Shown: in pieces, positions 1 to 8,759 of the stretch
Position numbering within the stretch: the first letter of the stretch is position 1
Layout of the letters: the number at the start of each line of letters is the position of its first letter
NCBI GenBank assembly: GCA_029101305.1
Contig: JAQXQS010000158.1
Coordinates: forward strand, 1-36,018
Reading direction: 5' to 3'
DNA length: 36,018 nucleotides
Source of the DNA: Clostridia bacterium
GTDB taxonomy: Bacteria; Bacillota; Clostridia; Lachnospirales; Lachnospiraceae
The notes under the pieces: generated by a model
Seen by the model: only the letters and a program-made list of their open reading frames with translations
The model's database searches: none
Told to the model about the DNA's origin: nothing
Program-made: the position numbers and the translations under genes

Positions 1-85
1 TGGTGCTCCCGCAATCGCCGACTGTATTCGTAATCCGGGCTATCGCCCTACTTACTCATACAGTCTAGCCTGTGCAATATCCATA

Positions 86-111
86 AATCCAACATGCAAG
101 CATGCTGGATT
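86..111 (-). terminator. Stem-loop at the end of the DJ-1-like gene
   Basis: A 12-bp stem with one mismatch and a 2-nt loop (arms aatccaacatgc and gcatgctggatt) overlaps the stop codon of the DJ-1-like gene. No clear U-run follows on the minus strand, so it is either a weak terminator or an mRNA 3'-end stabiliser. In bases 1-85 I recognise no gene. Confidence 0.3.
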
Positions 112-686
112 CATGGCTGCTGCACAGGACTTTCATAGTAATATACTACGGATTCTGCGATCTGATCTGCTTTTTCCTGTCCAAGAAGCTGGGAAATCAG
201 GGAAAGGCCAAAGTCAATTGCAGTTCCAAGGCCACGGCTTGTTGTGATGTTTCCATCGATTACTATCTTATCTTCAAACCGAAGGGCATCTCCAAGACCA
301 TCCATGCAGGATGGATATGCGGTGGCTTTCTTTCCATGTAAAAGTCCTATTTTTGCAAAAACGGTAGGCGCAGCACAAATGGCTGCGATTTTACCACCAT
401 TATTATAGAAGTTTCTTATAAGATCTGTAAGTGGTTCAAAGTCCCCAAGATAAGTAGTTCCGGGCTGTCCGCCAGGAAGAACCAGCATATCTGCATCAGA
501 AAAATCAGTTTCACGGAAAGTGGTATCTGTCAGCATGGTAATTCCGTGGGATGTAGTGATCTGTTTTGTATTTTTAATGGAAACTGTGGTAATCGTGATT
601 CCTGCTCTTCTCATAAGATCAACGACGGTTAAGCCTTCGATATCCTCGAAACCGTCAGCGAGAAAAATGTATACTTTTTTGCTCAT
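111..686 (-). CDS. DJ-1/PfpI family protein (YajL/ThiJ-like)
   Basis: Cytoplasmic DJ-1/PfpI superfamily protein of 191 residues, the normal size for a single-domain DJ-1 member. The nucleophile-elbow motif AAICAAPT places the reactive cysteine at residue 104. The conserved acidic partner lies in GFEDIEG (Glu17), and VLPGG sits at 69-73, all as in human DJ-1. Characterised relatives act as protein/nucleotide deglycases, glyoxalases or oxidative-stress chaperones; which applies here cannot be read from sequence. AAGGAG lies 5 nt before the ATG. It follows proC by 156 bp on the same strand, so it may be co-transcribed or have its own promoter; none is obvious. Confidence 0.9.
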   Translation of the reverse strand: MSKKVYIFLADGFEDIEGLTVVDLMRRAGITITTVSIKNTKQITTSHGITMLTDTTFRETDFSDADMLVLPGGQPGTTYLGDFEPLTDLIRNFYNNGGKIAAICAAPTVFAKIGLLHGKKATAYPSCMDGLGDALRFEDKIVIDGNITTSRGLGTAIDFGLSLISQLLGQEKADQIAESVVYYYESPVQQP

Positions 687-842
687 GGTAACTCCTTCTT
701 ATTTATGCAGCTTATTTATATTGCTTAACTTTTCATTTACGCACTTACTTCTTCCTTATTATGTCATTCATCAATTTTATAACAAAGTTATCATTTATAT
801 CTGTATTTTTATTAATTCAGTGCAATTTAATAACTTTTTATT

Positions 843-1637
843 TTACATTCTTTTACCTTTATCAGCAGCCCCCTGTAGTGCTTCAAATACGGCACTGCGG
901 AATCCGTTTTTCTCCAGAATTCGAACGCCCTCGATGGTAGTTCCTGCCGGAGAGCAGACCATATCCTTCAATTCGCCCGGGTGCATGCCTGTTTCCAGAA
1001 CCATTTTCGCACTTCCAAGTACGGACTGGGCAGCAAACTGGTAAGCCTGCTTTCTTGGCATTCCCTGAGCTACTGCTGCGTCTGCCATTGCCTCGATAAA
1101 CATAAACACATAAGCCGGGGAGCATCCACTGACTGCACCCACCGCATCCAACAATCTCTCTGGTACTACTTCAGTGCGTCCGAAGCTGTTTGTAATAGCC
1201 AGTATCTGTTCCATATCTTCTTTCGTCACACGCTCATTGGCACATGCGCCAGTCATACCTTCCCCTACCTGTGCAGGTGTGTTTGGCATAAGACGCACTA
1301 CCTTCAGTGGCTGTCCACATTTTTCTTCCAGCCATGCCAGTGTTTTGCCAGGAGCGATTCCTACGATCATATGCTCTGTGGTCAGATACTCTTTGATCTC
1401 ACCTATTACTTCTTCATAGAACTGAGGTTTTACTGCCAATATAACAATCTTTGCATTTTTTACGACTTCACAGTTATCCAAAGTAGTAACAACGCCAAGT
1501 TTTTCCTTGCTTCTTCGGCTTCCCTCTTCTGTAAGATTTGAAACAATAATCTCATTTTTCTCAAATATACCTTTTTTCAGGATTCCACCGATCATTGCAG
1601 AACCCATATTTCCACATCCGATAAATCCGATTTTCAT
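843..1637 (-). CDS. proC: Pyrroline-5-carboxylate reductase
   Basis: Last step of proline synthesis: NAD(P)H-dependent reduction of 1-pyrroline-5-carboxylate to proline, in the cytoplasm. The N-terminal Rossmann motif is IGFIGCGNMGSAMIGG (residues 2-17). The middle carries VVRLMPNTPAQVGEG, and the C-terminal dimerisation domain has the ProC signature around SGCSPAYVFMFIEAMADAAV and VCSPAGTTIEGV. At 264 residues it has standard length. GAGGAG precedes the ATG by 8 nt. Neighbouring genes (CYTH protein upstream, DJ-1 protein downstream) suggest no pathway link. Confidence 0.96.
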   Translation of the reverse strand: MKIGFIGCGNMGSAMIGGILKKGIFEKNEIIVSNLTEEGSRRSKEKLGVVTTLDNCEVVKNAKIVILAVKPQFYEEVIGEIKEYLTTEHMIVGIAPGKTLAWLEEKCGQPLKVVRLMPNTPAQVGEGMTGACANERVTKEDMEQILAITNSFGRTEVVPERLLDAVGAVSGCSPAYVFMFIEAMADAAVAQGMPRKQAYQFAAQSVLGSAKMVLETGMHPGELKDMVCSPAGTTIEGVRILEKNGFRSAVFEALQGAADKGKRM

Positions 1638-1734
1638 ATTTCCGGCTCCTCTCGTACTCTTCTAGCAAACATTACTGTTCGCAATCTTTGCGTCAACATC
1701 CTTTATGATCACGGAATTCATCCATTCACGTGAC

Positions 1735-2199
1735 TTACAATATGTCATTTTTGCCCTTGCTCAAAGTACTGTTATGGTACTTAGTAGAATACGTTACATC
1801 TTCCCCGAACCACTGCGGAGGCTGATAAGTCAACGCAGCTTCCTCTGTTGGAAATTCCACCTCAGCAAGAAGAAGTCCCTCATAAGGCGCTCTAAACACA
1901 TCCAGTTCAATAGAAAGCCCATCTTTCTCCGGAATCACATAACGCACCTTTGAAATCACGATCCCGTCTGCCTTAGGTTTTAAATGCTCATAAGCCTCTT
2001 TTGTCAGCGACAGATTGTATTCTTCCCTTGCAAGCAAGCCTTTTGATTTATAAGTCAGATAATACTTATCATTTGATTTCCGGATCCGCACTACCGGCTC
2101 TGTGCACAAATACCCCTGCTCAATCTCCTTACACGGATACTGCTCCAGATTTTCCGGGAGATTTTCTTTTTTTACAAGAAACTTTCTCTCAATTTCCAC
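1735..2199 (-). CDS. CYTH-domain protein (triphosphate tunnel metalloenzyme)
   Basis: Small (154 aa) cytoplasmic CYTH / triphosphate-tunnel protein. Relatives hydrolyse inorganic tripolyphosphate, thiamine triphosphate, or make cAMP; bacterial short forms are mostly tripolyphosphatases. The diagnostic ExExK motif is at the very N-terminus (EIERKF), followed by the basic strand VRIRKSNDKYYLTYKSKG, acidic ELDVF and AEVEF, and C-terminal TKYHNSTLS, so the eight-strand tunnel looks complete. I place the start at GTG 2199: GGAGG lies just upstream, and the protein then begins directly at the CYTH motif. A longer reading from 2277 would translate through a strong hairpin and is unlikely. It lies downstream of malQ, separated by that hairpin. 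Confidence 0.85.
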   Translation of the reverse strand: MEIERKFLVKKENLPENLEQYPCKEIEQGYLCTEPVVRIRKSNDKYYLTYKSKGLLAREEYNLSLTKEAYEHLKPKADGIVISKVRYVIPEKDGLSIELDVFRAPYEGLLLAEVEFPTEEAALTYQPPQWFGEDVTYSTKYHNSTLSKGKNDIL

Positions 2200-2220
2200 G
2201 TTGTTTCCTCCATATATACG

Positions 2221-2252
2221 AAATTGAGGGCAAATACCCTTGCCCTCAATTT
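2221..2252 (-). terminator. Perfect 13-bp hairpin between malQ and the CYTH gene
   Basis: Arms aaattgagggcaa and ttgccctcaattt pair perfectly around a 6-nt loop. On the minus strand the stem follows the malQ stop by about 56 nt, ends in UUU, and stands just upstream of the GGAGG of the CYTH gene. It may terminate or attenuate malQ transcription, or influence CYTH translation. The U-tract is short, so complete termination is uncertain. Confidence 0.5.
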
Positions 2253-2308
2253 TACTCTCACACAGCTTTTTCCGCAACTGCTATTTGATATTAAATTTAC
2301 ATATTAAA

Positions 2309-3844
2309 TTATTTCGTTTCTTCCTCCACAGGATCGGGAGTCCAGTTTCTTCTTCCGAATCTGGTAGCCAGTGTCAGCATTTCTTTCTGCAGTTCTTTAC
2401 TGAACTGTCCCTCTTTCAGTCTCCATCTCCAGTTGATTCCAAGAGTAGACGGCTGGTTAATTCGTGCTGTATTGTCCAGCTGTAGATAATCCTGAATCGG
2501 AATGATACATCTTCCCGCAACACTTCCCATTACAAGACGGATCATATTTCTGCAAATACCCTTCTCATCATCATGGAAATTCCACAGGTATTCACGGACC
2601 ATATGGCGTTCTTCCGGAGTGATATCTGCATACCAGCCAAGCAAGGTCTCATTATCATGTGTTCCTGTATAAACCACACAGTTATTGGTATAATTATGCG
2701 GCAGATAATCGCTGGCATTTCCCGTATCACGCTCATCAAAGGCAAACTCGATTACCTTCATATTCGGATAACCGCTTTCCTCCACAAGACGCTTTACAGA
2801 ATCTGTCATAAAGCCCAAGTCTTCTGCAATAATATCTTTGTGCCCCAGTCTCTGGGAAACTGTGCAAAAAAGATCCATGCCAGGTCCTTTTTCCCACCAG
2901 CCACGCTTCGCATCTTTATCGCCATATGGAATGGCATAATACTCATCAAATCCGCGGAAATGGTCGATACGGACAACATCATACATATTAAAGCAATGAG
3001 CCAGGCGCTTTATCCACCAATCAAAGCCTGTATTTTTGTGCACATCCCATCTGTACAGAGGATTGCCCCACAGCTGGCCGGTAGCGGAAAAACCATCTGG
3101 TGGGCATCCTGCCACCTGTGTAGGCTCATTGTTCTCATCCAGCTTGAAAAGCCCCGGATTTGCCCAGGTATCTGCACTGTCCATTGCAACATAGATGGGA
3201 ATATCTCCAATAATACGGATACCTCTTCTGTTTGCATAAGCTTTCAGCTTCGCCCACTGCTCATAGAATTTAAACTGCATGTATTCCTGAAATTCAATTT
3301 CAAAATACAATTCTTTTCTGTAATAATCCAGCGCATTGTTCCAGCGAAGGCGGATATCTTCAGCCCACTTTGTCCACGGAATTCCGCCAAAACGATCCTT
3401 TACAGCCATAAACAGAGCATAGTCTTTCAGCCAGTAAGCCTGCTCCTGCTGAAATTTAACAAATTCCGGATTCTTTGAAATGTCACTTCTCTCATATGCT
3501 TTCCGAAGGAGTTTATAACGTCCTTTGTAAATTTTTTCATAATCAATGTCGTCTTCCCTGGTGCCAAAATCTACAGCGTCACACTCTTTTTCCGTAAGCA
3601 CGCCTTCTTCGATCAGATCCTCCAGACTGATAAAATAAGGATTCCCTGCAAAAGTTGAGAAAGACTGATAAGGCGAATCCCCATAGCTGGTGGGGCCAAG
3701 AGGCAGAATCTGCCAGCAGCCCTGCCCTGCTGCCTTTAACTGGTCTACAAATTCATAGGCACTTTTTGAAAAACAACCGATTCCATATTTGGACGGCAGG
3801 CTGCTGATTGGAAGCAGCACACCGCATTCTCTCTGATTTCCCAT
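2309..3844 (-). CDS. malQ: 4-alpha-glucanotransferase (amylomaltase)
   Basis: GH77 amylomaltase: transfers alpha-1,4-glucan chains between maltodextrins, releasing glucose during cytoplasmic maltodextrin or glycogen use. Family signatures are all visible: N-terminal GVLLPISSLPSKYGIG, RIIGDIPIYVAMDSAD, nucleophile Asp in VVRIDHFRG, acid/base Glu in DIIAEDLG, and transition-state Asp in VYTGTHDNETLLG. I start at ATG 3844 (511 aa, the usual length), which has GGAGG 5 nt upstream. A reading from 3976 would add 44 residues without family counterpart. No other glycogen or maltose gene is adjacent, so it may act alone or with genes elsewhere. Confidence 0.95.
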   Translation of the reverse strand: MGNQRECGVLLPISSLPSKYGIGCFSKSAYEFVDQLKAAGQGCWQILPLGPTSYGDSPYQSFSTFAGNPYFISLEDLIEEGVLTEKECDAVDFGTREDDIDYEKIYKGRYKLLRKAYERSDISKNPEFVKFQQEQAYWLKDYALFMAVKDRFGGIPWTKWAEDIRLRWNNALDYYRKELYFEIEFQEYMQFKFYEQWAKLKAYANRRGIRIIGDIPIYVAMDSADTWANPGLFKLDENNEPTQVAGCPPDGFSATGQLWGNPLYRWDVHKNTGFDWWIKRLAHCFNMYDVVRIDHFRGFDEYYAIPYGDKDAKRGWWEKGPGMDLFCTVSQRLGHKDIIAEDLGFMTDSVKRLVEESGYPNMKVIEFAFDERDTGNASDYLPHNYTNNCVVYTGTHDNETLLGWYADITPEERHMVREYLWNFHDDEKGICRNMIRLVMGSVAGRCIIPIQDYLQLDNTARINQPSTLGINWRWRLKEGQFSKELQKEMLTLATRFGRRNWTPDPVEEETK

Positions 3845-3870
3845 ATTTTCCTCCCTGATCAAAAATCCTA

Positions 3871-4010
3871 AAACAGGCTCTAACCTGTATTGTTCTACTT
3901 CTCGTAGTTTAACATACATAAATGTATGATGCCACAGACCAGGGTGTAAATTCAATATCACTTTTTCAAGAAACATAGTACATTTTCTGTCTATTCAAAG
4001 TCAGATGGCT
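3871..4010 (-). promoter_or_regulatory. malQ leader region with short palindromes
   Basis: This stretch upstream of malQ holds the palindrome catacat-aa-atgtatg (3913-3928) and, at 3871-3882, a 12-base motif aaacaggctcta that recurs exactly at 4024-4035 at the end of the MATE gene. The palindrome could be an operator, but no convincing -35/-10 pair was found, so the assignment is weak. Confidence 0.25.
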
Positions 4011-4035
4011 TAGAGCCTTTTTCAAACAGGCTCTA
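4011..4035 (-). terminator. Short stem-loop over the MATE stop codon
   Basis: A 7-bp stem (tagagcc / ggctcta) around an 11-nt loop contains the TAG stop of the MATE gene. No U-run follows on the minus strand, so it is at most a weak terminator. Confidence 0.3.
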
Positions 4036-5361
4036 GTAATGATATTTTTTCCTGTTTTTCACCAGGCAGGTTAACGAGCAGATCAGTCCAAGCCCCTCTG
4101 CTACTACAATCGCGCCCCAAATACCATCCAGTCCCAGGATCATTGGAAGCAAAAGTACCATTCCACCTCTGAAAATCAAGGTTCTGCTAAAGGAAAGGAA
4201 TGCCGAAAGCGCACCGTTACACAATGCGGTGAAAAAGGAGGATGCATATATATTAATTCCGCTAAGCAGATAGCCAAGTGCAAAAATACGGAACCCATGC
4301 ACTGTCATATCCAGAAGCTCTTTATCATAGCCCACAAAAACAGCAGAAAGCGGATAGCTTACCGCCTCGGAAACAATCACCATGGCAATTGACGTAATCC
4401 CGATGATCGTTATGCTTTTTCTGAAGACACTTTTTAATTCTTTATGATTTCCGGCTCCATACCGATAGCTGACTACCGGCGCACTTCCAGAAGAAAATCC
4501 AAGGAATGCTGCCAGAAAAACAAAATCCACATACATCATTACAGAATATGCGGCAACGCCCATTTCCCCGATTACCTTCATCAGCTCAATATTATAGAGA
4601 ATACTGATCAGAGATGCGGAAATGTTGCTTAATAACTCGGAAGAACCATTTGATGCGGCCTGCAAAAGCTGTTTTCCATAAAACTTTGTTCTGGTCAGCT
4701 GCAATCCATGTTCACGTCGCTTTGCAAAATAGAGCAGCGGAAATGCACCGCCTACCACATATCCCATAACCGTTGCCAGTGCTGCTCCGGCTACCCCCAT
4801 TTTGAAAACTGCGATAAACATGTAATCCAGTGCCATATTGGTAACACCAGAAGCAATTGACAACACCAGACCTAAAGTTGGTTTTTCATTTACTACAAAG
4901 AAATTCTGGAAGCTGACCTGTAACATAAATGGGACACTGCCAGCCAGAAGAATAGTCCCATAAATGACACAGTCCTCCATAAGGAGGTCGCTTGCCCCTG
5001 CCAGACGCATAATCGGCCGTACAAAAATCAATGATAAAACAGTCAATATCGCACCAATTCCGATAATGCTGTAAATCAGCATGGAAAAATACTGATTCGC
5101 CAGGTCTCGTTTACCCTCGCCAAGGGTTTTCGCCACCAGGGCACTGCCTCCAGTTCCAAGCATGAAGCCCACTGCTCCGATGATCATGGTTACCGGAAAC
5201 GCGATATTAATTGCAGAAAGTGCCATTGCTCCTACCAGGTTGGATACAAACAGTCCATCCACCACGCTGTAAATAGATGCAATGATCATGGTAACCACAG
5301 ATGGTAAGGTGAAGCGCAGAAGGCGCTTATAAGTAAAATGATCGGATAATCTGATCTGCAT
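4033..5361 (-). CDS. MATE family efflux transporter (MarR-linked)
   Basis: Polytopic inner-membrane MATE antiporter of 442 residues with about 12 hydrophobic helices, the standard size. The N-terminal half has the family pattern with LPSVVTMIIASIYSVVDGLFVSN and GTGGSALVAKTLGEGKRD; the second half repeats the fold (PVVSYRYGAGNHKEL). Members export cationic drugs, bile salts or flavonoids using Na+ or H+ gradients; the substrate is not predictable here. It lies 75 bp downstream of a marR gene on the same strand, and no promoter is visible between them, so the pump is very likely transcribed from, and repressed at, the MarR-bound promoter at about 6.07 kb. Confidence 0.92.
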   Translation of the reverse strand: MQIRLSDHFTYKRLLRFTLPSVVTMIIASIYSVVDGLFVSNLVGAMALSAINIAFPVTMIIGAVGFMLGTGGSALVAKTLGEGKRDLANQYFSMLIYSIIGIGAILTVLSLIFVRPIMRLAGASDLLMEDCVIYGTILLAGSVPFMLQVSFQNFFVVNEKPTLGLVLSIASGVTNMALDYMFIAVFKMGVAGAALATVMGYVVGGAFPLLYFAKRREHGLQLTRTKFYGKQLLQAASNGSSELLSNISASLISILYNIELMKVIGEMGVAAYSVMMYVDFVFLAAFLGFSSGSAPVVSYRYGAGNHKELKSVFRKSITIIGITSIAMVIVSEAVSYPLSAVFVGYDKELLDMTVHGFRIFALGYLLSGINIYASSFFTALCNGALSAFLSFSRTLIFRGGMVLLLPMILGLDGIWGAIVVAEGLGLICSLTCLVKNRKKYHY

Positions 5362-5423
5362 AAATATATTTTTGCTCCTTTTCGATTCTATCTTTCTTTA
5401 ATTTCTTATCGTTTTTTTAAGTT

Positions 5424-5948
5424 TTAGCTTTCTTGTATAAAGCGATCTGTCTCTTCTTCCAATATCTCAATTTGCTTCAGTCCATAATAAAGGACTCCCC
5501 ATCTTTCCTCTGGAGACAGTCTTTCAAATGCTCTTTTTTCTACTTCGTAAACATGATCAATTGTATTTCTGGCCAGTTCTTCCCCTTTTTCCGTAAAATG
5601 AATGGTTTTGCTCTTCCCATTTCCGGCGTCCTTGGCCAGGTAAATATAGCCTTCTTTTTCCAGCTTCTTTAATGCTGAATTCACAGTCTGTTTCCTTAAG
5701 TACAGATTCTCGCAAATCTGTGCCTGAGTATAGCCTGCTTTATTTTCCCGGACAAAGTACAAAATATCGAACATTGTTTCTGTAAGCCCATAATGGGAAG
5801 CCAGTTTGTAATAGACCGCGCAGTTTTTCTTGTAGATATTGTTTCCTTCTTTAAAGAATTCTTTAAAAGTTATTTCTTCGGAAAGTTCTATTTCTTTCTC
5901 AGCCCGCATTGTTTCTGAAGTTTCTTCCTGATTTTCTCTTTCTTTCAT
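5424..5948 (-). CDS. MarR family transcriptional regulator
   Basis: Winged-helix MarR regulator (174 aa). A charged 28-residue N-terminal tail precedes the dimerisation helix. The DNA-binding domain runs from about YGLTETMFDILYFV through TQAQICENLYLRKQTVNSALKKLEKEGYI (helix-turn-helix) to the wing DAGNGKSKTIHFTEKG. I choose ATG 5948, with GAGGTG about 9 nt upstream; the GTG at 5960 overlaps that ribosome binding site. It is first in an operon with the MATE gene, and its likely operator is the large inverted repeat in its own promoter, implying autorepression relieved by a ligand, as in other MarR-efflux pairs. Confidence 0.9.
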   Translation of the reverse strand: MKERENQEETSETMRAEKEIELSEEITFKEFFKEGNNIYKKNCAVYYKLASHYGLTETMFDILYFVRENKAGYTQAQICENLYLRKQTVNSALKKLEKEGYIYLAKDAGNGKSKTIHFTEKGEELARNTIDHVYEVEKRAFERLSPEERWGVLYYGLKQIEILEEETDRFIQES

Positions 5949-6047
5949 AATGTTCTTCACCTCATTTCTGTGTTTTCGTTTTCAGATCGCGTAAAATTAC
6001 CAACCTCATTTTCGCTTTTATAATATTGTATCTTCGATCCAACGCAA

Positions 6048-6101
6048 AATAATCCGAAATCGGACTTTCGTTAGTATAGTCCGATTTCGGATTATTGTCA
6101 A
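6048..6101 (-). promoter_or_regulatory. marR-MATE promoter with double MarR operator
   Basis: On the minus strand TTGACA (6101-6096) and TATACT (6078-6073) are spaced by exactly 17 nt. Two perfectly inverted 19-base arms (6048-6066 aataatccgaaatcggact; 6078-6096) flank an 11-nt centre. Each arm is itself near-palindromic (tccga-n2-tcgga). One arm fills the -35/-10 spacer and the other lies just past the -10, the expected placement for repression by a MarR dimer pair. Confidence 0.85.
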
Positions 6102-6150
6102 GTGTGTCTAATATATAACGCTGATATATAATTTTCTTCCTTTACGGCCC

Positions 6151-7845
6151 CTATCCTATCAGTACTTTTTTTCCTTCAAATGCAAATCCATAGTGACGGA
6201 TCTGCTCTTTCACAAATCCCATCTCAATGAGCTCTCGGTCATAAGCTTTGTCTATGATCTGCTGCAATGCCGCTTCCACTGTATCTTCCAGACTTTTTTC
6301 CCGGTTCTTATTATGAACCTTAAACTCCAATACAATAGCTGGCAGTTTACTGCTTTTTCCCTCGCGGGGGATCATCATAATATCGTAACGTCCAAATCCG
6401 CTCTCTCGGTTGGAATGTATGATATAATTTTCCCTTTGCTCCACCATAAGCCCTAATAAAAATCCATGATAAAAACGCTCTGGTGCTTCCTTTTCCGAAT
6501 AACTTTTCCCTGTATCAAAATAACTAAAAGTAGCCAATGCAACCTCATTCATATAATGGTTCATAGCCTCCACATCCCCTATTAATAAAGCCTTAACGAA
6601 TCCATTATACTCAGACAGACTCCCACTAAACCACCCTTTAAACATATTAGAAAACATGCTCATGGTTTCCAGATTCGTAATACTCAGATGATACCACGGA
6701 TCCAGCATCTCTCCCCTGTATTCGATTTCTTCCACCTTCAGATAGCCACTTGCCAGAAGCAGACTCCAGATTGCATTTTCATCTTTTTCCAATTGCTCAA
6801 ACACGATCTGTTCGTCAAAATTTGCTTCAATCATTCCCCCTGACAGCAATACTTCCATTTCTGTTTTGATCTCCGGTGATGCACTTTGAAGCATTTTATT
6901 TATAAGACCATTGGAACTGGTAGAAGCCCAATAAGGGCGTAAATACCCTTCCTTCAAAAAATTCGTAATAGACCACGGATTATAAATATCCTTTTGCTTT
7001 CCAAAGGTAAAACCGTCATACCATTTTTTAACATTTTCCTTCTGGTCGCCTTTTCCAAAATTGTCCAGCGCCTGAAATACTTCTTTTTCGGCAAAGCCAA
7101 AGCAATCTGAATAGCGTTCAGAAGTAGTTGTGATCACTGTCAGATTGTTCAGATCGGAAAATATGGACTCCTTAGATACCCGGGTAATTCCAGTCATAAC
7201 TGCTCTTTCCAGATAGGGATTGGTTTTAAATGTGGAATTAAAAAGTCCACGGATAAATGCAGTAAACTCTTCCCAATAACCATTTACATACGCTTCCTGC
7301 ATAGGAGTATCGTATTCATCCAGAAGAATAATCACCTTTTTTCCATAATAAAGAGACAGATAGCAGGAAAGATCCTGTAAAGCGCTCTGAGCAGTCACAT
7401 CATCCATATCCGGAGTCACATTTTTAAACTGCGCCTTCTGTTGTTCTGATAAAAGTTCTGTCTGGAACAGCTCTTTAAATTGTTGAAAAACAGTGGCGAT
7501 TATTCTTTTTATTTTGCCTACTGCATCCAGATAATTTGTCTGTTTCACATCTGCAAAACTGAGAAAAATTACCGGACGAGTTCCCTGAAGTTTCTGATAT
7601 TTTTCTTCTTTCCAAATTGATAAACCTTGAAAAAGATCTGCCCTTTGCTTATATTTATTGGAAAAAAAGCAATTGAGCATACTCATGTTCAGAGTTTTGC
7701 CAAATCGTCTTGGTCTGGCAATTAATGTAATTTCATCTCCTGCTTCCCACCATTTTTTTATAAAATCTGTTTTGTCAATAAAAAAATAGTTTTCCTCTCT
7801 TAGGGACGCGTAATCCTGTTTTCCGATACTGATTACCTGGTTCAT
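6151..7845 (-). CDS. AAA-ATPase-like protein with C-terminal PD-(D/E)XK nuclease domain
   Basis: A 564-residue member of the large gut-bacterial family that joins an AAA-ATPase-like domain (PF09820 type) to a PD-(D/E)XK nuclease-like domain (PF08011/DUF1703 type). Visible motifs: the N-terminal FIDKTDFI signature, Walker A variant RPRRFGKT (44-51), Walker B VIILLDEYD (171-179), sensor-like TGITRVSKESIFSDLNN, and a C-terminal nuclease core with Asp488 (GRYDIMM) and Glu507-Lys (VLEFK). All key residues appear intact. The biological role of the family is unknown; it is often present in many copies per genome, and mobile or defence roles have been suggested but not shown. AGGAG lies 11 nt before the ATG. 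No operon partner. Confidence 0.88.
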   Translation of the reverse strand: MNQVISIGKQDYASLREENYFFIDKTDFIKKWWEAGDEITLIARPRRFGKTLNMSMLNCFFSNKYKQRADLFQGLSIWKEEKYQKLQGTRPVIFLSFADVKQTNYLDAVGKIKRIIATVFQQFKELFQTELLSEQQKAQFKNVTPDMDDVTAQSALQDLSCYLSLYYGKKVIILLDEYDTPMQEAYVNGYWEEFTAFIRGLFNSTFKTNPYLERAVMTGITRVSKESIFSDLNNLTVITTTSERYSDCFGFAEKEVFQALDNFGKGDQKENVKKWYDGFTFGKQKDIYNPWSITNFLKEGYLRPYWASTSSNGLINKMLQSASPEIKTEMEVLLSGGMIEANFDEQIVFEQLEKDENAIWSLLLASGYLKVEEIEYRGEMLDPWYHLSITNLETMSMFSNMFKGWFSGSLSEYNGFVKALLIGDVEAMNHYMNEVALATFSYFDTGKSYSEKEAPERFYHGFLLGLMVEQRENYIIHSNRESGFGRYDIMMIPREGKSSKLPAIVLEFKVHNKNREKSLEDTVEAALQQIIDKAYDRELIEMGFVKEQIRHYGFAFEGKKVLIG

Positions 7846-8027
7846 GGCTGTTCACGCTCCTGCTTTTTTCATGCCTTTCATGTTTCCATTTGCTTATAAC
7901 TTTCTGCATTTATAGGTATATTGATTATATCATTCTGTGCAGATATTATCTACTGATTTCACACTATTTTCTTCGAACAGTTTCCCCAACATGCCTTGCG
8001 GAATATTGCCTGTGAACAGTATCCCGA

Positions 8028-8759
8028 CTATTCCGTTTCATACTGCGTCAGATACCTGCCCACTGAACGTGTCATCTCTCTGGAAAAATCAGAATTATAT
8101 TTCCGTTCACAGAACGCTTTTGTCCAATCCTCGAAGGTATTTTTGCCACACTGGTAAGCAAACATTTCCCGCAGTTCTGTTCCATCCATGCTGCGGTAGG
8201 TATTCTCATGTACAATATGTTTTGCATCTGCTCTCTTGGGCTTGGGACGTTTTTTCTGCTGCTGCGTTGGCCATCCAAATACCAGCATTGCAGCCGGGAA
8301 TACATATTCCGGAAGATTTAAAAGCTTTCTTTGCTCTTCGTAATTTTCCATAATATCTCCAATATAGCAGGAACCGATTCCCAAACTCTGAGCAGCTACA
8401 ACTGCATTCTGGGCTGCAATCACGGCATCAGTCACAGCAAGCATAAGGTCTCCTACTCCTGGTTTTCTTGGCTTGCATCCAGCCTCCATATAGGTATCAT
8501 ACCATTTCTTACAATCGGCACAAAATACCAGAACCATAGGTGCTTTTGCGATAAATGGCTGATGATCACAGCTTTCTGACAATGCTGTTTTTAGCTTCTC
8601 GTCGGTAATATCCAAAATCGTATATAATTGCTGGCATCCTGCCGTAGGCGCCTGGAATGCAGCTTCCAGAATTGCTTTTTTCATGTTCTGTGGAATTGTT
8701 TTTTCCTCATACACACGCATTGATTTTCGATCGTATAGGCTTTGTAAAATTTCGTTCAT
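8028..8759 (-). CDS. Nitroreductase family protein (FMN-dependent)
   Basis: Cytoplasmic FMN-dependent nitroreductase-like oxidoreductase, 243 aa. The FMN-binding start RKSMRVYEEKTIP is at residues 9-21, followed by the helix with QAPTAGCQQ and the conserved central DAVIAAQNAVVAAQSLGIGSCYIGDI. The last 50 residues (TYRSMDGTELREMFAYQ onward) extend past the basic fold, as in many clostridial members. I start at ATG 8759, with GAGG about 10 nt upstream; the reading from 8831 adds a tail that is not family-like. It likely reduces quinones, flavins or nitro-compounds with NAD(P)H; the true substrate is unknown. Confidence 0.88.
   Translation of the reverse strand: MNEILQSLYDRKSMRVYEEKTIPQNMKKAILEAAFQAPTAGCQQLYTILDITDEKLKTALSESCDHQPFIAKAPMVLVFCADCKKWYDTYMEAGCKPRKPGVGDLMLAVTDAVIAAQNAVVAAQSLGIGSCYIGDIMENYEEQRKLLNLPEYVFPAAMLVFGWPTQQQKKRPKPKRADAKHIVHENTYRSMDGTELREMFAYQCGKNTFEDWTKAFCERKYNSDFSREMTRSVGRYLTQYETE

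Noticed and set aside
1-85. Open plus-strand frame at the window start
   Set aside because: No start within the window and no recognisable protein pattern; it continues antisense to the DJ-1-like gene.
2573-3478. A 301-codon open frame on the plus strand
   Set aside because: It lies wholly antisense to malQ, whose protein signatures are unmistakable, and shows no recognisable protein pattern or ribosome site.
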